NCBI GenBank assembly: GCA_022764165.1
Contig: JALERM010000138.1
Coordinates: 1-52,268, forward strand
DNA length: 52,268 nt
Reading direction: 5' to 3'
Source of the DNA: Eubacterium sp.
GTDB lineage: Bacteria; Bacillota; Clostridia; Lachnospirales; Lachnospiraceae
Below, piece by piece: positions 26,498 to 35,905 of this stretch. The position numbers and the translations under genes are program-made. Each line of letters opens with the position of its first letter. Positions within the stretch are counted from its first letter, which is position 1. The notes beneath the pieces were generated by a model. It did no database searches, was not told the DNA's origin, and saw only the letters and a list, made by a program, of their open reading frames with translations.

Positions 26498-27769
26498 ATG
26501 AAGGTTTTAATCGTTGGAAGCGGCGGAAGAGAACATGCGATTGCATGGAAAGTAGCTCAGAGTCCAAAAGTTGATAAGATTTACTGTGCTCCGGGTAATG
26601 CGGGTATCGAAGAATTCGCAGAGTGTGTGCCCATCAAAGCGATGGAATTTGATAAACTGGTGGCATTTGCCAAAGAAAATGAAATTGATCTGACAGTGAT
26701 CGGTATGGATGATCCGCTGGTTGGCGGTGTTGTGGATGCATTCGAGGCTGAGGGTCTGCGCGTATTCGGACCAAGAAAAAATGCAGCGATTCTGGAAGGT
26801 TCTAAAGCATTTTCCAAGGATTTGATGAAAAAGTACAATATCCCTACGGCAGCATATGAGAATTTTGATGATGCTCAGGCTGCACTGGAGTATCTGGAAA
26901 CTGCAAAATTCCCGATCGTTCTGAAAGCGGATGGTCTCGCACTGGGTAAAGGTGTTCTGATCTGCAATACACTGGAAGAAGCAAAAGCCGGTGTAAAAGA
27001 AATCATGGAAGATAAGAAGTTCGGCAGTGCCGGAAATACCATGGTGATTGAAGAATTTATGACTGGCCGTGAGGTATCCGTTCTTTCCTATGTAGACGGA
27101 AAGACCATCAAACCGATGACTTCCGCTCAGGATCATAAGAGAGCAAAAGATGGTGATCAGGGACTGAACACCGGAGGTATGGGAACTTTCTCACCGAGCC
27201 CGTTCTATACCGAAGAAGTAGACGAATTCTGTAAGAAGTATATTTATCAGGCGACAGTAGACGCAATGGCGGCAGAAGGAAGAGAATTCAAGGGGATTAT
27301 TTTCTTTGGACTGATGCTGACAGCAGACGGCCCGAAGGTGTTGGAGTATAACGCACGTTTCGGCGATCCGGAGGCTCAGGTAGTTCTTCCGAGAATGAAA
27401 ACAGATATTATCGATGTGTTTGAGGCATGTATCGATGGAACTCTCGACCAGGTAGATCTGCAGTTTGAGGACAATGCAGCAGTCTGTGTAGTTCTGGCAT
27501 CTGACGGATACCCGGTATCCTATCAGAAAGGATTCCCGATTAAAGGTCTGGAAAGCTTCAAAGATAAAGATGGATATTATGTATTCCATGCGGGAACTGC
27601 TAAAAAAGACGGCCAGATCGTAACCAACGGCGGACGTGTACTGGGTGTGGTTGCAAAGGGAGAAGACCTGAAAAAAGCCAGAGCAAATGCCTATGAAGCC
27701 ATTAAACTGGTAGAATTCGATAACAAATACTATCGTCACGATATCGGTAAAGCAATCGACGAGGCGTAA
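26498..27769 (+). CDS. purD: PurD, phosphoribosylamine-glycine ligase
   Basis: A 423-residue ATP-grasp ligase forming GAR from phosphoribosylamine and glycine. The N-terminus KVLIVGSGGREHAIAW, the FPIVLKADGLALGKGV ATP-grasp segment, TGGMGTFSPSPF and YNARFGDPEAQVVLPRM are all present. I prefer the ATG at 26498 (MKVLIVG), about 9 nt from GAAAGGA, over 26492. It is last in the pur run; a terminator follows 11 nt later. The other pur genes must be elsewhere. Confidence 0.96.
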   Translation: MKVLIVGSGGREHAIAWKVAQSPKVDKIYCAPGNAGIEEFAECVPIKAMEFDKLVAFAKENEIDLTVIGMDDPLVGGVVDAFEAEGLRVFGPRKNAAILEGSKAFSKDLMKKYNIPTAAYENFDDAQAALEYLETAKFPIVLKADGLALGKGVLICNTLEEAKAGVKEIMEDKKFGSAGNTMVIEEFMTGREVSVLSYVDGKTIKPMTSAQDHKRAKDGDQGLNTGGMGTFSPSPFYTEEVDEFCKKYIYQATVDAMAAEGREFKGIIFFGLMLTADGPKVLEYNARFGDPEAQVVLPRMKTDIIDVFEACIDGTLDQVDLQFEDNAAVCVVLASDGYPVSYQKGFPIKGLESFKDKDGYYVFHAGTAKKDGQIVTNGGRVLGVVAKGEDLKKARANAYEAIKLVEFDNKYYRHDIGKAIDEA

Positions 27770-27780
27770 GGTAAAAGGAA

Positions 27781-27815
27781 GGGCATACCATTCTTCGGGG
27801 TGGTGTGCCCTTTTT
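27781..27815 (+). terminator. Terminator of the pur operon
   Basis: GGGCATACCA (27781-27790) pairs with TGGTGTGCCC (27801-27810), with one G-U pair and a 10-nt loop containing TTCG, then TTTTT. Confidence 0.9.
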
Positions 27816-27817
27816 CC

Positions 27818-28288
27818 TTACCGAAACAAATCCCGAACGGAATCCTCGTCAAAGTCGCGTATTCTTTTTAAGGGAATCTTTGCTGCCCGAAATGCCTGAT
27901 CTTTAAAATGGTCTCGTTTTCTGGCATCTTTGGTATCGTGGGAACTGTCATCCAGTTCAATGACAAATAATACCCGCAGAGACTGATCACAGATCACGAA
28001 ATCCACATGCTTTTGTGCGATTGGATAAAAATATTTCCGGTAATTCTTTTTGGCGGTGACCCCAATCAGATCTTTCAGACCCACTTTGGGACAAATGATC
28101 AGATTCCTGCGGTCTGCCTCGCGGCGCAGCATAAAATAAAACCGATATTCCCGTTTCGTAAGAATCGGTATTGCCTGATAAGGATAGCGGCGGGTAAAAC
28201 ATTTTCTTATAATAAAAATAAGCAAAAGTGCCAGAAAAATGGCACAGAAGAACCAAACAGCAGAAGAATATTTGTGATACCAGGACAT
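27818..28288 (-). CDS. Membrane-anchored DUF2726 protein
   Basis: A 156-residue protein with one N-terminal transmembrane helix (AVWFFCAIFLALLLIFII, about residues 12-30) and a cytoplasmic DUF2726 domain: LTKREYRFYFMLRREAD, KHVDFVICDQSLRVLFVIELDD and a closing RAAKIPLKRI. DUF2726 has a PD-(D/E)XK-like pattern (D...ELD), but a nuclease role has not been shown to my knowledge. The start at 28288 is preferred, with GAAAGGA upstream; an in-frame TTG at 28306 would lengthen it slightly. It has its own promoter and converges on purD. Confidence 0.82.
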   Translation of the reverse strand: MSWYHKYSSAVWFFCAIFLALLLIFIIRKCFTRRYPYQAIPILTKREYRFYFMLRREADRRNLIICPKVGLKDLIGVTAKKNYRKYFYPIAQKHVDFVICDQSLRVLFVIELDDSSHDTKDARKRDHFKDQAFRAAKIPLKRIRDFDEDSVRDLFR

Positions 28289-28326
28289 AGGGCGTTTTCC
28301 TTTCAAGATAAAACTGATTTATTGAC

Positions 28327-28355
28327 ATTATAGTATAAATTATTCAGAGGGTCAA
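28327..28355 (-). promoter_or_regulatory. Minus-strand promoter for the DUF2726 gene
   Basis: Read on the minus strand: TTGACC, a 17-nt spacer, TATAAT, with the -10 about 39 nt before the start codon. This is close to sigma-A consensus. Confidence 0.7.
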
Positions 28356-28392
28356 AAGCTTTCCTGGATAAAAATGAAGGAGGATAAATACA

Positions 28393-30096
28393 ATGAAGTT
28401 TTCACAGATGAAATACGAACACCCCAATATAGACGCGGTAAAAAAACAATTGACAGATCTGGCAGAACGTTTCCGCAGAGCGGAAGATTATGAAAGCGCC
28501 AGGAGCATTTTTCTGGAAAGAGAACAGTTGGAGAAACATATCATGACACTGTTTTCACTGGTGGAGATACGCCATGCTATTGACACTCGGGACAAATTTT
28601 ATGAAGAGGAAATGAATTTCTGGAATTCTGTAACTCCGGAGCTGGAAGAATACAATCAGGAATGGACGAAAGCTATGCTGGAGAGCAGTTACCGTTCTGA
28701 TTTTGAAAATGAATATGGAACCCTGATGTTTTTAAAGGCGGAGATGGAGCAGAAAACATTTTCACCTGATATTATTCCGTGTCTGCAGAAAGAAAATGAG
28801 TGGAAAACTGCCTATGAAAAGCTGCTGGCATCCGCACAGATTCCTTTTGAAGGAAATGTTTACACACTATCTCAGATGTCTCCGTTCAAAAGTGATCCGA
28901 ATGATGATAGGAGATTGGCGGCCTGGAAGGCAGAAGGACAATGGTATAAGGAGCATCAGGAAGAACTGGATGAGTTGTATGATCAGCTGGTTCATGTTCG
29001 TGACACCATGGGAAGAAAACTGGGATATGATGGATATACACAGCTCGGCTATTACCGGATGCAGCGTAATTGCTATACCAAAGAAGATATCGAGAAGTTC
29101 CGTGCTGCGGTTGTTAAATATCTGGTGCCTGTTGCTGACAGTATTTACAGAGAGCAGGCGAAGCGTCTGGGCAAGACATATCCTATGAGCTTTGCAGACA
29201 ACGAACTGGAATTCCGTTCCGGCAATCCCAGACCTTCCGGTGATCCGGATGAGATTTTATCTCAGGGAAAAAGGTTTTATGATGAACTTTCTCCGGAAAC
29301 CAGTGAATTTTTCAGTATGATGCTGGAAAATGAACTTCTGGATGTGCTTTCCACAAAGGGAAAGGCCGGCGGCGGCTTCTGCGAAAGTATTCCGGACTAT
29401 GAAGTACCCTTTATTTTCGCAAATTTTAACGGTACTCAGCATGATGTGGAGGTAGTGACTCATGAGGCCGGTCATGCCTTTGCGGCATGGATGAACCGCA
29501 AACGTACACCATTGAGCTATCTCTGGCCTGGTATGGAAGCCTGTGAAGTACATTCCATGTCAATGGAATTTTTTGCATGGCCGTGGGCAGAAGGATTTTT
29601 CGGGGAAGACACCAGAAAGTTTTATTACAGCCATCTGGCAGGTGCCCTTACCTTCATTCCTTATGGAACCATGGTGGACCACTTCCAGCATATCGTATAT
29701 GAGAAACCGGACATGACACCGAAGGAACGCCACGGCGTATGGAAAGAACTGCTGGGTGTATATATGCCGTGGATGAAACTGGATGGAGAGATACCGTTTT
29801 ACAGCGAAGGAGAAGGATGGCAGCGTCAGCACCATATCTATTCCAGCCCGTTTTATTACATTGACTATTGTCTGGCACAGACGGTTGCATTGCAGTTCTG
29901 GGTGAAGATTCAGAAAGATCCGGCGGATGCATGGAAACATTATATGGCTTATACAGAGCAGGGAGGAAGCCGCGTATTTACAGAACTGCTGGAACATGCA
30001 GGGCTGGAAAGCCCTTTCGAAGAAAAATGTCTGAAAGAAGTATGCGAGGCGGCAAAACAGTGGCTTTCAGAATTTGATTTGACAGGGATTTGTTGA
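28393..30096 (+). CDS. M3-family oligoendopeptidase
   Basis: A 567-residue zinc metallopeptidase of family M3 (thimet/PepF-like), degrading short peptides in the cytoplasm. The zinc motif HEAGH is at residues 357-361 within EVVTHEAGHAFAAWM, and the third-ligand region is WPGMEACEVHSMSMEFFAWP. The C-terminal helix-rich part (YSSPFYYIDYCLAQTVALQFW) is intact. The size is slightly below classic PepF but normal for the Lachnospiraceae M3 form. AGGAGGA lies upstream of the ATG. There is no signal peptide. Confidence 0.94.
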   Translation: MKFSQMKYEHPNIDAVKKQLTDLAERFRRAEDYESARSIFLEREQLEKHIMTLFSLVEIRHAIDTRDKFYEEEMNFWNSVTPELEEYNQEWTKAMLESSYRSDFENEYGTLMFLKAEMEQKTFSPDIIPCLQKENEWKTAYEKLLASAQIPFEGNVYTLSQMSPFKSDPNDDRRLAAWKAEGQWYKEHQEELDELYDQLVHVRDTMGRKLGYDGYTQLGYYRMQRNCYTKEDIEKFRAAVVKYLVPVADSIYREQAKRLGKTYPMSFADNELEFRSGNPRPSGDPDEILSQGKRFYDELSPETSEFFSMMLENELLDVLSTKGKAGGGFCESIPDYEVPFIFANFNGTQHDVEVVTHEAGHAFAAWMNRKRTPLSYLWPGMEACEVHSMSMEFFAWPWAEGFFGEDTRKFYYSHLAGALTFIPYGTMVDHFQHIVYEKPDMTPKERHGVWKELLGVYMPWMKLDGEIPFYSEGEGWQRQHHIYSSPFYYIDYCLAQTVALQFWVKIQKDPADAWKHYMAYTEQGGSRVFTELLEHAGLESPFEEKCLKEVCEAAKQWLSEFDLTGIC

Positions 30097-30115
30097 GATA
30101 TTATCATATGATGTA

Positions 30116-30139
30116 GGGGTCAAAAGGTATTTTGACCCC
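30116..30139 (+). terminator. Hairpin after the M3 peptidase gene
   Basis: GGGGTCAAAA (30116-30125) and TTTTGACCCC (30130-30139) form a perfect 10-bp stem with a GGTA loop. There is no T-run after it. The left arm can also pair with ACCTTTTGACCC at 30275-30286, the far end of the adjacent repeat element. Confidence 0.55.
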
Positions 30140-30141
30140 CA

Positions 30142-30294
30142 TGATACACGGATTTCTCCGCACTTTGTGCTCTCGAAATCCTAAAAACATTCGAAATCCG
30201 CCCTATTCGGGCTACTTTCTCATGTTTTTGCGGGTCCCAAAGTCATGTTTTTTCATGCAAGCATGAAAAACATGACCTTTTGACCCTTGTATCA
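30142..30294 (+). repeat. 153-bp MITE-like element, copy A
   Basis: Bounded by TGATACA and TGTATCA terminal inverted repeats, and matched in inverse orientation by 37571-37723 with roughly ten mismatches over 153 bases. Inside is a long self-complementary hairpin, CATGTTTTTTCATGC against GCATGAAAAACATG, and a GCCC-ATTC-GGGC stem. There is no coding capacity. It fills the gap between the M3 peptidase and the dGTPase-like gene. Confidence 0.85.
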
Positions 30295-30331
30295 TCATAT
30301 AGTTAAGTTTCACAGTCAGGGGGTGTACTTC

Positions 30332-31339
30332 ATGAATATCAGAGAACTTGCAGAAGAAAAAGAGTATCGTAACTTGAGCCCATACGCATCTCACAGCAGA
30401 GATTCCAGAGGGCGTGAACGTCAGGAACCGGAATGTGATATCCGGACGGTATATCAGAGAGACCGTGACCGGATTGTTCATTCCAAAGCATTTCGCAGGC
30501 TGAAGGATAAAACCCAGGTATTTCTTGCCGCGCAGGGGGATCACTATCGTACCAGACTGACACATACGCTGGAGGTATCTCAGATTGCCAGAACCATTGC
30601 AAAAGCACTGGAACTGAATGAAGATCTGACAGAGGCAATCGCACTTGGGCATGATCTTGGCCATACGCCTTTCGGACATGCCGGGGAAGCGGCTTTGAAT
30701 GAAGTATGTCCCGGTGGTTTTGTTCATTATAAACAGAGTATACGGGTCGTGGAACTGTTGGAGAAGAACGGAAAAGGACTGAATCTGTCCTGGGAAGTAA
30801 GAGATGGAATCCGCAACCACAGAACATCAGGGAATCCCACCACGCTGGAGGGACAGGTAGTTCGTCTGTGTGATAAAATTGCATATATTCATCATGACAT
30901 GGATGATGCTGAGCGGGCGGGGATATTCAGTGAAGATGATATTCCCATTACGATCCGTGTCATGTTGGGAGATTCCTGCCGGGAGCGCTTGAATACTCTG
31001 ATACACGATATTATCACAACCAGTTATGGGAAAGACAGAGTACAGATGTCACCCGATATAGAAGAAGGTATGCGGATGCTCAGAAAATTGATGTTTGCCA
31101 ATGTATACTGTAATCCGGCGGCAAAAGTGGAAGAGGATAAAGCAAAGGGAATGCTGCAGGAATTGTATGGATACTACAGCAAACATCCGGAAAGTATGTC
31201 AACCGAGTACAGACAGCTGATTAAAAGAGGAGAACCTCTGGAACGTGTGGTGTGCGATTACATTTCGGGAATGACGGATCAGTACTCCATGGTAAAGTTC
31301 AAAGAAATCTTTGTACCTTCCCGGTGGGCGGTTTATTAG
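30332..31339 (+). CDS. dgt: dGTPase-like HD-domain nucleotide triphosphohydrolase
   Basis: A 335-residue HD-superfamily protein of the dGTPase-like group. The metal site is visible in THTLEVSQIARTIA (first His), LGHDLGHTPFGHAGE (HD motif) and the distal D in RLCDKIAYIHHDMDDA. RDRDRIVHSKAFRRLKDKTQ is the usual N-terminal signature. I chose the ATG at 30332, after CAGGGGG, because an in-frame extension to 30287 would run into the repeat element. In Clostridia this gene commonly precedes dnaG-rpoD, as here. The exact dNTP preference is unknown. Confidence 0.92.
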   Translation: MNIRELAEEKEYRNLSPYASHSRDSRGRERQEPECDIRTVYQRDRDRIVHSKAFRRLKDKTQVFLAAQGDHYRTRLTHTLEVSQIARTIAKALELNEDLTEAIALGHDLGHTPFGHAGEAALNEVCPGGFVHYKQSIRVVELLEKNGKGLNLSWEVRDGIRNHRTSGNPTTLEGQVVRLCDKIAYIHHDMDDAERAGIFSEDDIPITIRVMLGDSCRERLNTLIHDIITTSYGKDRVQMSPDIEEGMRMLRKLMFANVYCNPAAKVEEDKAKGMLQELYGYYSKHPESMSTEYRQLIKRGEPLERVVCDYISGMTDQYSMVKFKEIFVPSRWAVY

Positions 31340-31452
31340 TTCAAGTTGGTGTTTTTAGGAAAAAATGCAAAAAAAGTAATTGAAAAAAAGGAAATATTTT
31401 GTTTTTGCGTAATAATATAACTGTAGAGTACTTTTCCAAAGAGGTATAAAAA

Positions 31453-33237
31453 ATGAGATATTCGGATGATCTTATTGAAGAGATACGGATGAGGAATGAC
31501 ATTGTAGATGTGATTTCCGGATATGTGAAATTGCAGAGAAAGGGAAGTTCTTACTTTGGATTATGCCCTTTTCATAATGAAAAATCCCCGTCTTTTTCGG
31601 TCAGTCCTTCCAAACAGATGTATTATTGCTTTGGATGTGGAGCAGGAGGGAATGTCTTTACCTTTCTGATGGAATATGAGAACTATTCTTTTATGGAAGC
31701 ACTGCGTGTGCTGGCAGATCGGGCAGGTATTCAGCTTCCGCAGCAGGAGTATTCGCAGGAAGCGAAGGAGCAGGCAGATTTGAAGGCAACGCTTCTGGAG
31801 GTCAATAAGCTGGCGGCAAAATATTATTATTACCAGCTGCGACGGGAAGGCGGAGCGCAGGGAATGGCCTACCTGAAAGGCAGAGAACTGAGTGAAGAGA
31901 CGATTAACCGGTTTGGTCTGGGGTATTCAGATAAGTTCAGTAATGATCTGTATCGCTATCTGAAAAGCAAGAATTATTCCGACGAGATTCTGCGCCAGTC
32001 TGGATTGTTCAATGTGGATGAACGCCGCGGGATGTATGATAAGTTCTGGAACCGGGTTATTTTTCCCATCATGGATGTGAATAACCGGGTGATTGGATTC
32101 GGAGGAAGGGTGATGGGTGATGCAAAACCCAAGTATCTGAACTCGCCGGAGACCAAGATTTTTGATAAGAGCCGTAATCTATATGGCTTAAATATCGCCA
32201 GAACTTCCAGAAAAAAGAATCTTATCATCTGTGAAGGGTATATGGATGTGATTTCCATGCATCAGGCAGGCTTCAATAATGCAGTTGCTTCTCTGGGAAC
32301 AGCACTGACTTCTCAGCAGGCAAGTCTGCTGAAGCGTTATACGGATGAGGTTCTGATCATTTATGACAGTGATGAGGCAGGCGTCAAGGCGGCTCTTCGT
32401 GCCATTCCTATGCTGAAGACAGCAGGGCTGGCTACAAAAGTGATTAATCTTAAGCCTTATAAAGACCCGGATGAATTTATTAAAAACATGGGTAAAGAGG
32501 CATTTCAGGAACGGTTGGATCAGGGTATGAACAGTTTCATGTATGAACTGCATGCACTGGAGCAGCAGTATGATATGAAAGATCCGCAGGGAAAGACAGA
32601 TTTTTTCAAAGAAACTGCCAGAAAAATGCTTCGCTTTGAAGATGAGATTGAAAGAAATAATTATATACAGGCGGTTGCAGATTCTTATCGTATTGAACCG
32701 GAAAACCTTAGAAAAATGGTAAACCGTATGGCGATGCAGGGAGTGGGGATTCAGGAACCGATGAAACCAAAGTCAGGACAGAACCGTCCTCGGGAAAAGC
32801 AGGACGGGTATGAGATGTCACAGAAACTGATGCTGACATGGCTGACTTCTTACCCGGAGATTTTCGGACAGGTTTCTCAATATATCAGTCCGGATGATTT
32901 TACGAATCCACTGTACCATACAGTGGCCGAAATGTTATACAGGCAATATTCTGACGGGGAGTTAAACCCTGCCAGATTATTAAATAATTTTACAGACAGT
33001 GATGAACAGAAAGAAGTAGCCGCGGTCTTCAATGCCCGTATTCCTCTGGAAACGGAAGAAGAACGGAAAAAAGCACTTCTGGATGTTATATGCAGACTGA
33101 AGGAAAACAGTATTGCTCATCGCACCGCACAGCTGGCTCCTACAGATATGAAAGGGCTGATGGAATTGATGGAGTCCAAGAAAAAACTGGAGGATCTGAA
33201 AGCGGGAAGGCAGTATCTGCATATTTCACTTAATTAA
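31453..33237 (+). CDS. dnaG: DNA primase
   Basis: A 594-residue primase making RNA primers at the replication fork. The N-terminal CHC2 zinc finger is CPFHNEKSPSFSV with YYCFGCGAGG (about residues 40-65). The TOPRIM core has LIICEGYMDVISMHQ and the metal-binding IIYDSDEAGVKAALRA. The C-terminal third is the helicase-binding region. The ATG follows AAAGAGG. It heads the dnaG-rpoD-trmK-nif3 macromolecular-synthesis cluster typical of Firmicutes. Confidence 0.97.
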   Translation: MRYSDDLIEEIRMRNDIVDVISGYVKLQRKGSSYFGLCPFHNEKSPSFSVSPSKQMYYCFGCGAGGNVFTFLMEYENYSFMEALRVLADRAGIQLPQQEYSQEAKEQADLKATLLEVNKLAAKYYYYQLRREGGAQGMAYLKGRELSEETINRFGLGYSDKFSNDLYRYLKSKNYSDEILRQSGLFNVDERRGMYDKFWNRVIFPIMDVNNRVIGFGGRVMGDAKPKYLNSPETKIFDKSRNLYGLNIARTSRKKNLIICEGYMDVISMHQAGFNNAVASLGTALTSQQASLLKRYTDEVLIIYDSDEAGVKAALRAIPMLKTAGLATKVINLKPYKDPDEFIKNMGKEAFQERLDQGMNSFMYELHALEQQYDMKDPQGKTDFFKETARKMLRFEDEIERNNYIQAVADSYRIEPENLRKMVNRMAMQGVGIQEPMKPKSGQNRPREKQDGYEMSQKLMLTWLTSYPEIFGQVSQYISPDDFTNPLYHTVAEMLYRQYSDGELNPARLLNNFTDSDEQKEVAAVFNARIPLETEEERKKALLDVICRLKENSIAHRTAQLAPTDMKGLMELMESKKKLEDLKAGRQYLHISLN

Positions 33238-33296
33238 GGATAAAATAACCTTATCATTGGGCAAAAAACGAATATGAATGGAAGGATGGACAACAA

Positions 33297-34406
33297 ATGG
33301 AAATGGATAAAGCTCAGTTTGTGGAAAAACTGAAAGCACTTCTGGAAATGGGAAAGAAGAAGAAAAATGTACTGGAATACCAGGAAATCAACGACTTTTT
33401 CCAGGGTATTAATCTGACAACCGAGCAGATGGATATGATTTTCGAGTATCTGGAAAGCAATGGTATTGATGTCCTGCGTATTACGGAAGATGATGCACTT
33501 CTGGATTCGGATGATATTCCGCTGGAAGAGGAAGAAGTGGATATGGAGAATATCGACCTTTCTGTTCCGGAAGGTGTCAGCATTGAGGATCCGGTCCGCA
33601 TGTATCTGAAAGAAATCGGTAAAGTACCGCTTTTGAGTGCAGAAGAAGAGATTGAACTGGCAAGACGTATGGAGAATGGTGACGAGGCAGCCAAGAAACG
33701 TCTGGCAGAAGCAAACCTTCGACTGGTAGTAAGTATTGCAAAGCGTTATGTGGGAAGAGGCATGCTGTTCTTGGATCTGATTCAGGAAGGAAACCTTGGT
33801 CTGATCAAAGCGGTTGAGAAGTTTGATTATACGAAAGGATATAAGTTCAGTACGTATGCGACCTGGTGGATCCGTCAGGCGATTACAAGAGCGATTGCTG
33901 ACCAGGCGAGAACCATCCGTATTCCGGTGCATATGGTTGAAACGATCAACAAGCTGATTCGTGTTTCCCGTCAGTTGCTGCAGGAACTTGGCCGTGAACC
34001 TACCCCGGAAGAAATTGCAGAGGAAATGAATATGCCGGTGGAACGTGTGAGAGAAATTCTCAAGATTTCTCAGGAACCGGTATCTCTGGAAACCCCGATC
34101 GGCGAAGAGGAAGACAGTCATCTGGGCGATTTTATTCAGGATGATAATGTACCGGTGCCGGCGGATGCCGCAGCCTTTACTTTGCTGAAAGAACAGCTGG
34201 TAGAGGTTCTGAGTACACTGACAGAACGTGAGCAGAAAGTTCTTCGCCTGAGATTCGGTCTGGATGACGGAAGAGCAAGAACTCTGGAAGAAGTAGGAAA
34301 AGTGTTTAACGTTACCAGAGAACGTATCCGTCAGATTGAGGCAAAAGCGCTTCGTAAGCTGCGTCACCCCAGCCGCAGCCGTAAGCTGAAGGATTATCTG
34401 GATTGA
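33297..34406 (+). CDS. rpoD: Primary sigma factor SigA/RpoD
   Basis: A 369-residue housekeeping sigma factor. Region 1.2 is [17 protein letters not shown], region 2 includes [20 protein letters not shown] and [19 protein letters not shown] (2.3-2.4), and region 4.2 is [20 protein letters not shown]. The length matches Firmicutes SigA, with a short region 1.1. AAGGATGG precedes the start; 33303 is an alternative ATG. The stop overlaps the TTG start of trmK. Confidence 0.97.
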   Translation: MEMDKAQFVEKLKALLEMGKKKKNVLEYQEINDFFQGINLTTEQMDMIFEYLESNGIDVLRITEDDALLDSDDIPLEEEEVDMENIDLSVPEGVSIEDPVRMYLKEIGKVPLLSAEEEIELARRMENGDEAAKKRLAEANLRLVVSIAKRYVGRGMLFLDLIQEGNLGLIKAVEKFDYTKGYKFSTYATWWIRQAITRAIADQARTIRIPVHMVETINKLIRVSRQLLQELGREPTPEEIAEEMNMPVERVREILKISQEPVSLETPIGEEEDSHLGDFIQDDNVPVPADAAAFTLLKEQLVEVLSTLTEREQKVLRLRFGLDDGRARTLEEVGKVFNVTRERIRQIEAKALRKLRHPSRSRKLKDYLD

Positions 34407-35128
34407 TAAAATTATCAAAGAGACTTCGAATGAACGCGTCCTTTGTGACACAGGGAAATCGTCTGTGCGATGTGGGAACAGATCATGGATACATTCCCAT
34501 TGCACTGGTGCAGGAAGGGATTATCCCGTCAGCACTGGCCATGGATGTCAATGAAGGACCGCTGGAAAGAGCAAAAGAGCATATCCGGGAATTCCATCTG
34601 GAATCCTGCATACATACCCGCCTCTCTGATGGTGTGCAGGCACTGCACCCCGGGGAGGCGGATTCTGTCCTGATTGCCGGAATGGGCGGTGCACTGACTG
34701 TCCGCATTCTTTCCGCAGGCAAGGATGTTCTTCGAAGTGTCAAAGAACTGATTCTGCAGCCGCAGTCTGAACTGGACAAAGTAAGGAGATATCTGAGTGA
34801 AAATGGTTATCAGATCATACAGGAAGATATAGTCCGGGAAGATGGAAAATATTATTCCGTTATGAAAGCAGTTGCTGGGGAAATGAATGAAGAACGGGAG
34901 ATTTATTTTCAATATGGTAAGCTGCTGCTGGAGAATGCACATCCGGTTCTGAAAGAGTTTCTGCTGCAGCGGAAACAGATGTGCGAGAATATTTTAGAAA
35001 AAATGTGCCGTGAGGGCAGAGCGGAGGAGCGAACCAGAGAACGGGCGCAGGAAATCCGCAGGGAAATTAATCAGATACAGGAGGCGTTGACCTATTATGA
35101 CGTGCAGGGAAATCATGGATGCTCTTGA
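34403..35128 (+). CDS. trmK: TrmK-type tRNA (adenine-22-N1)-methyltransferase
   Basis: A 241-residue SAM-dependent methyltransferase modifying A22 of tRNA. The SAM motif is [17 protein letters not shown], with [16 protein letters not shown] and [15 protein letters not shown] downstream. A TTG start at 34403 overlaps the rpoD stop. I keep it because the family's N-terminal IKLSKRL segment would be lost if translation began at the ATG at 34430. It overlaps the NIF3 gene by about 32 nt. Confidence 0.92.
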   Translation: MIKLSKRLRMNASFVTQGNRLCDVGTDHGYIPIALVQEGIIPSALAMDVNEGPLERAKEHIREFHLESCIHTRLSDGVQALHPGEADSVLIAGMGGALTVRILSAGKDVLRSVKELILQPQSELDKVRRYLSENGYQIIQEDIVREDGKYYSVMKAVAGEMNEEREIYFQYGKLLLENAHPVLKEFLLQRKQMCENILEKMCREGRAEERTRERAQEIRREINQIQEALTYYDVQGNHGCS

Positions 35129-35867
35129 GAAACGCTGGAATCCGTCTTATGCCATGGCGTGGGATAATGTGGGATTGCTGGTGGGGCGTGAAGAGAAAGA
35201 AATCAGTAAGATATTTGTGGCTCTGGACGTAACCGATGATACGTTGGCTCAGGCATTGGAATTTGGAGCAGATATGATGATAACCCATCATCCGCTGCTG
35301 TTTTCTCCGGTTAAGAAAATTAACACAGGAGATTTTATCGGACGACGCCTGATTGCCATGATACAGGCGGATCTGTGTTATTATGCCATGCACACAAATT
35401 TTGATGTAAAAGGGATGGCAGAACTGAACAGCTGCTGCCTGGGACTGCAGAATCCCCGGGTTCTGGAAGAAACAGCAGAAGGTGAAGGAATCGGCAGAAC
35501 CGGAGAGCTGGAGCAGGAAATGAGTCTGCTGGATTTTGCAGAAAAAGTAAAACATGATTTCGGTATTCCGGATGTGAGAGTCTATGGTGATCCGAATCAG
35601 ATGATAAAGACGGTATCCGTCAGCAGTGGTTCCGGAAAAAGTATGGTTTCATCTGCTCTGATGCAGAAAGCAGATGTTCTGGTGACCGGTGATATTGATT
35701 ATCATACAGGGATTGATGCGAAAGCACAGGGATTAGCTGTGATTGATGCCGGACATTATGGAACAGAATATGGGTTTATTGCATATATGAAGCAGGAACT
35801 GGGAAAAATGTTTCCAGACAGGCAGATCGGAACGGCAGAAATATGTCAGCCGTATCAGATCTTATGA
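35097..35867 (+). CDS. NIF3-like dinuclear metal-binding protein
   Basis: A 256-residue member of the NIF3/YqfO-like GTP cyclohydrolase I type 2-related group, which forms metal-containing hexamers. Metal-site motifs are WDNVGLLVG, MMITHHPLLFSP and, near the C-terminus, IDAGHYGTEYGFIAYM. It starts inside the trmK gene, the usual coupling of this pair in Firmicutes. The function is still unsettled. Confidence 0.92.
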   Translation: MTCREIMDALEKRWNPSYAMAWDNVGLLVGREEKEISKIFVALDVTDDTLAQALEFGADMMITHHPLLFSPVKKINTGDFIGRRLIAMIQADLCYYAMHTNFDVKGMAELNSCCLGLQNPRVLEETAEGEGIGRTGELEQEMSLLDFAEKVKHDFGIPDVRVYGDPNQMIKTVSVSSGSGKSMVSSALMQKADVLVTGDIDYHTGIDAKAQGLAVIDAGHYGTEYGFIAYMKQELGKMFPDRQIGTAEICQPYQIL

Positions 35868-35905
35868 TTTCGAGAGAATAAATTATAAAAAAGGAGGAGC
35901 CGGAA

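Noticed and set aside
30097-30331. Small gene in the M3 peptidase-dgt gap
   Set aside because: The sequence is almost entirely the repeat element and its hairpins, and the second copy at 37571 shows no reading-frame conservation.
33234-34505. 423-codon open frame on the minus strand opposite rpoD
   Set aside because: It is fully antisense to a certain sigma-factor gene, has a low-complexity composition rich in Phe, His, Ile and Gln, and no ribosome site. It is a shadow of rpoD codon use.
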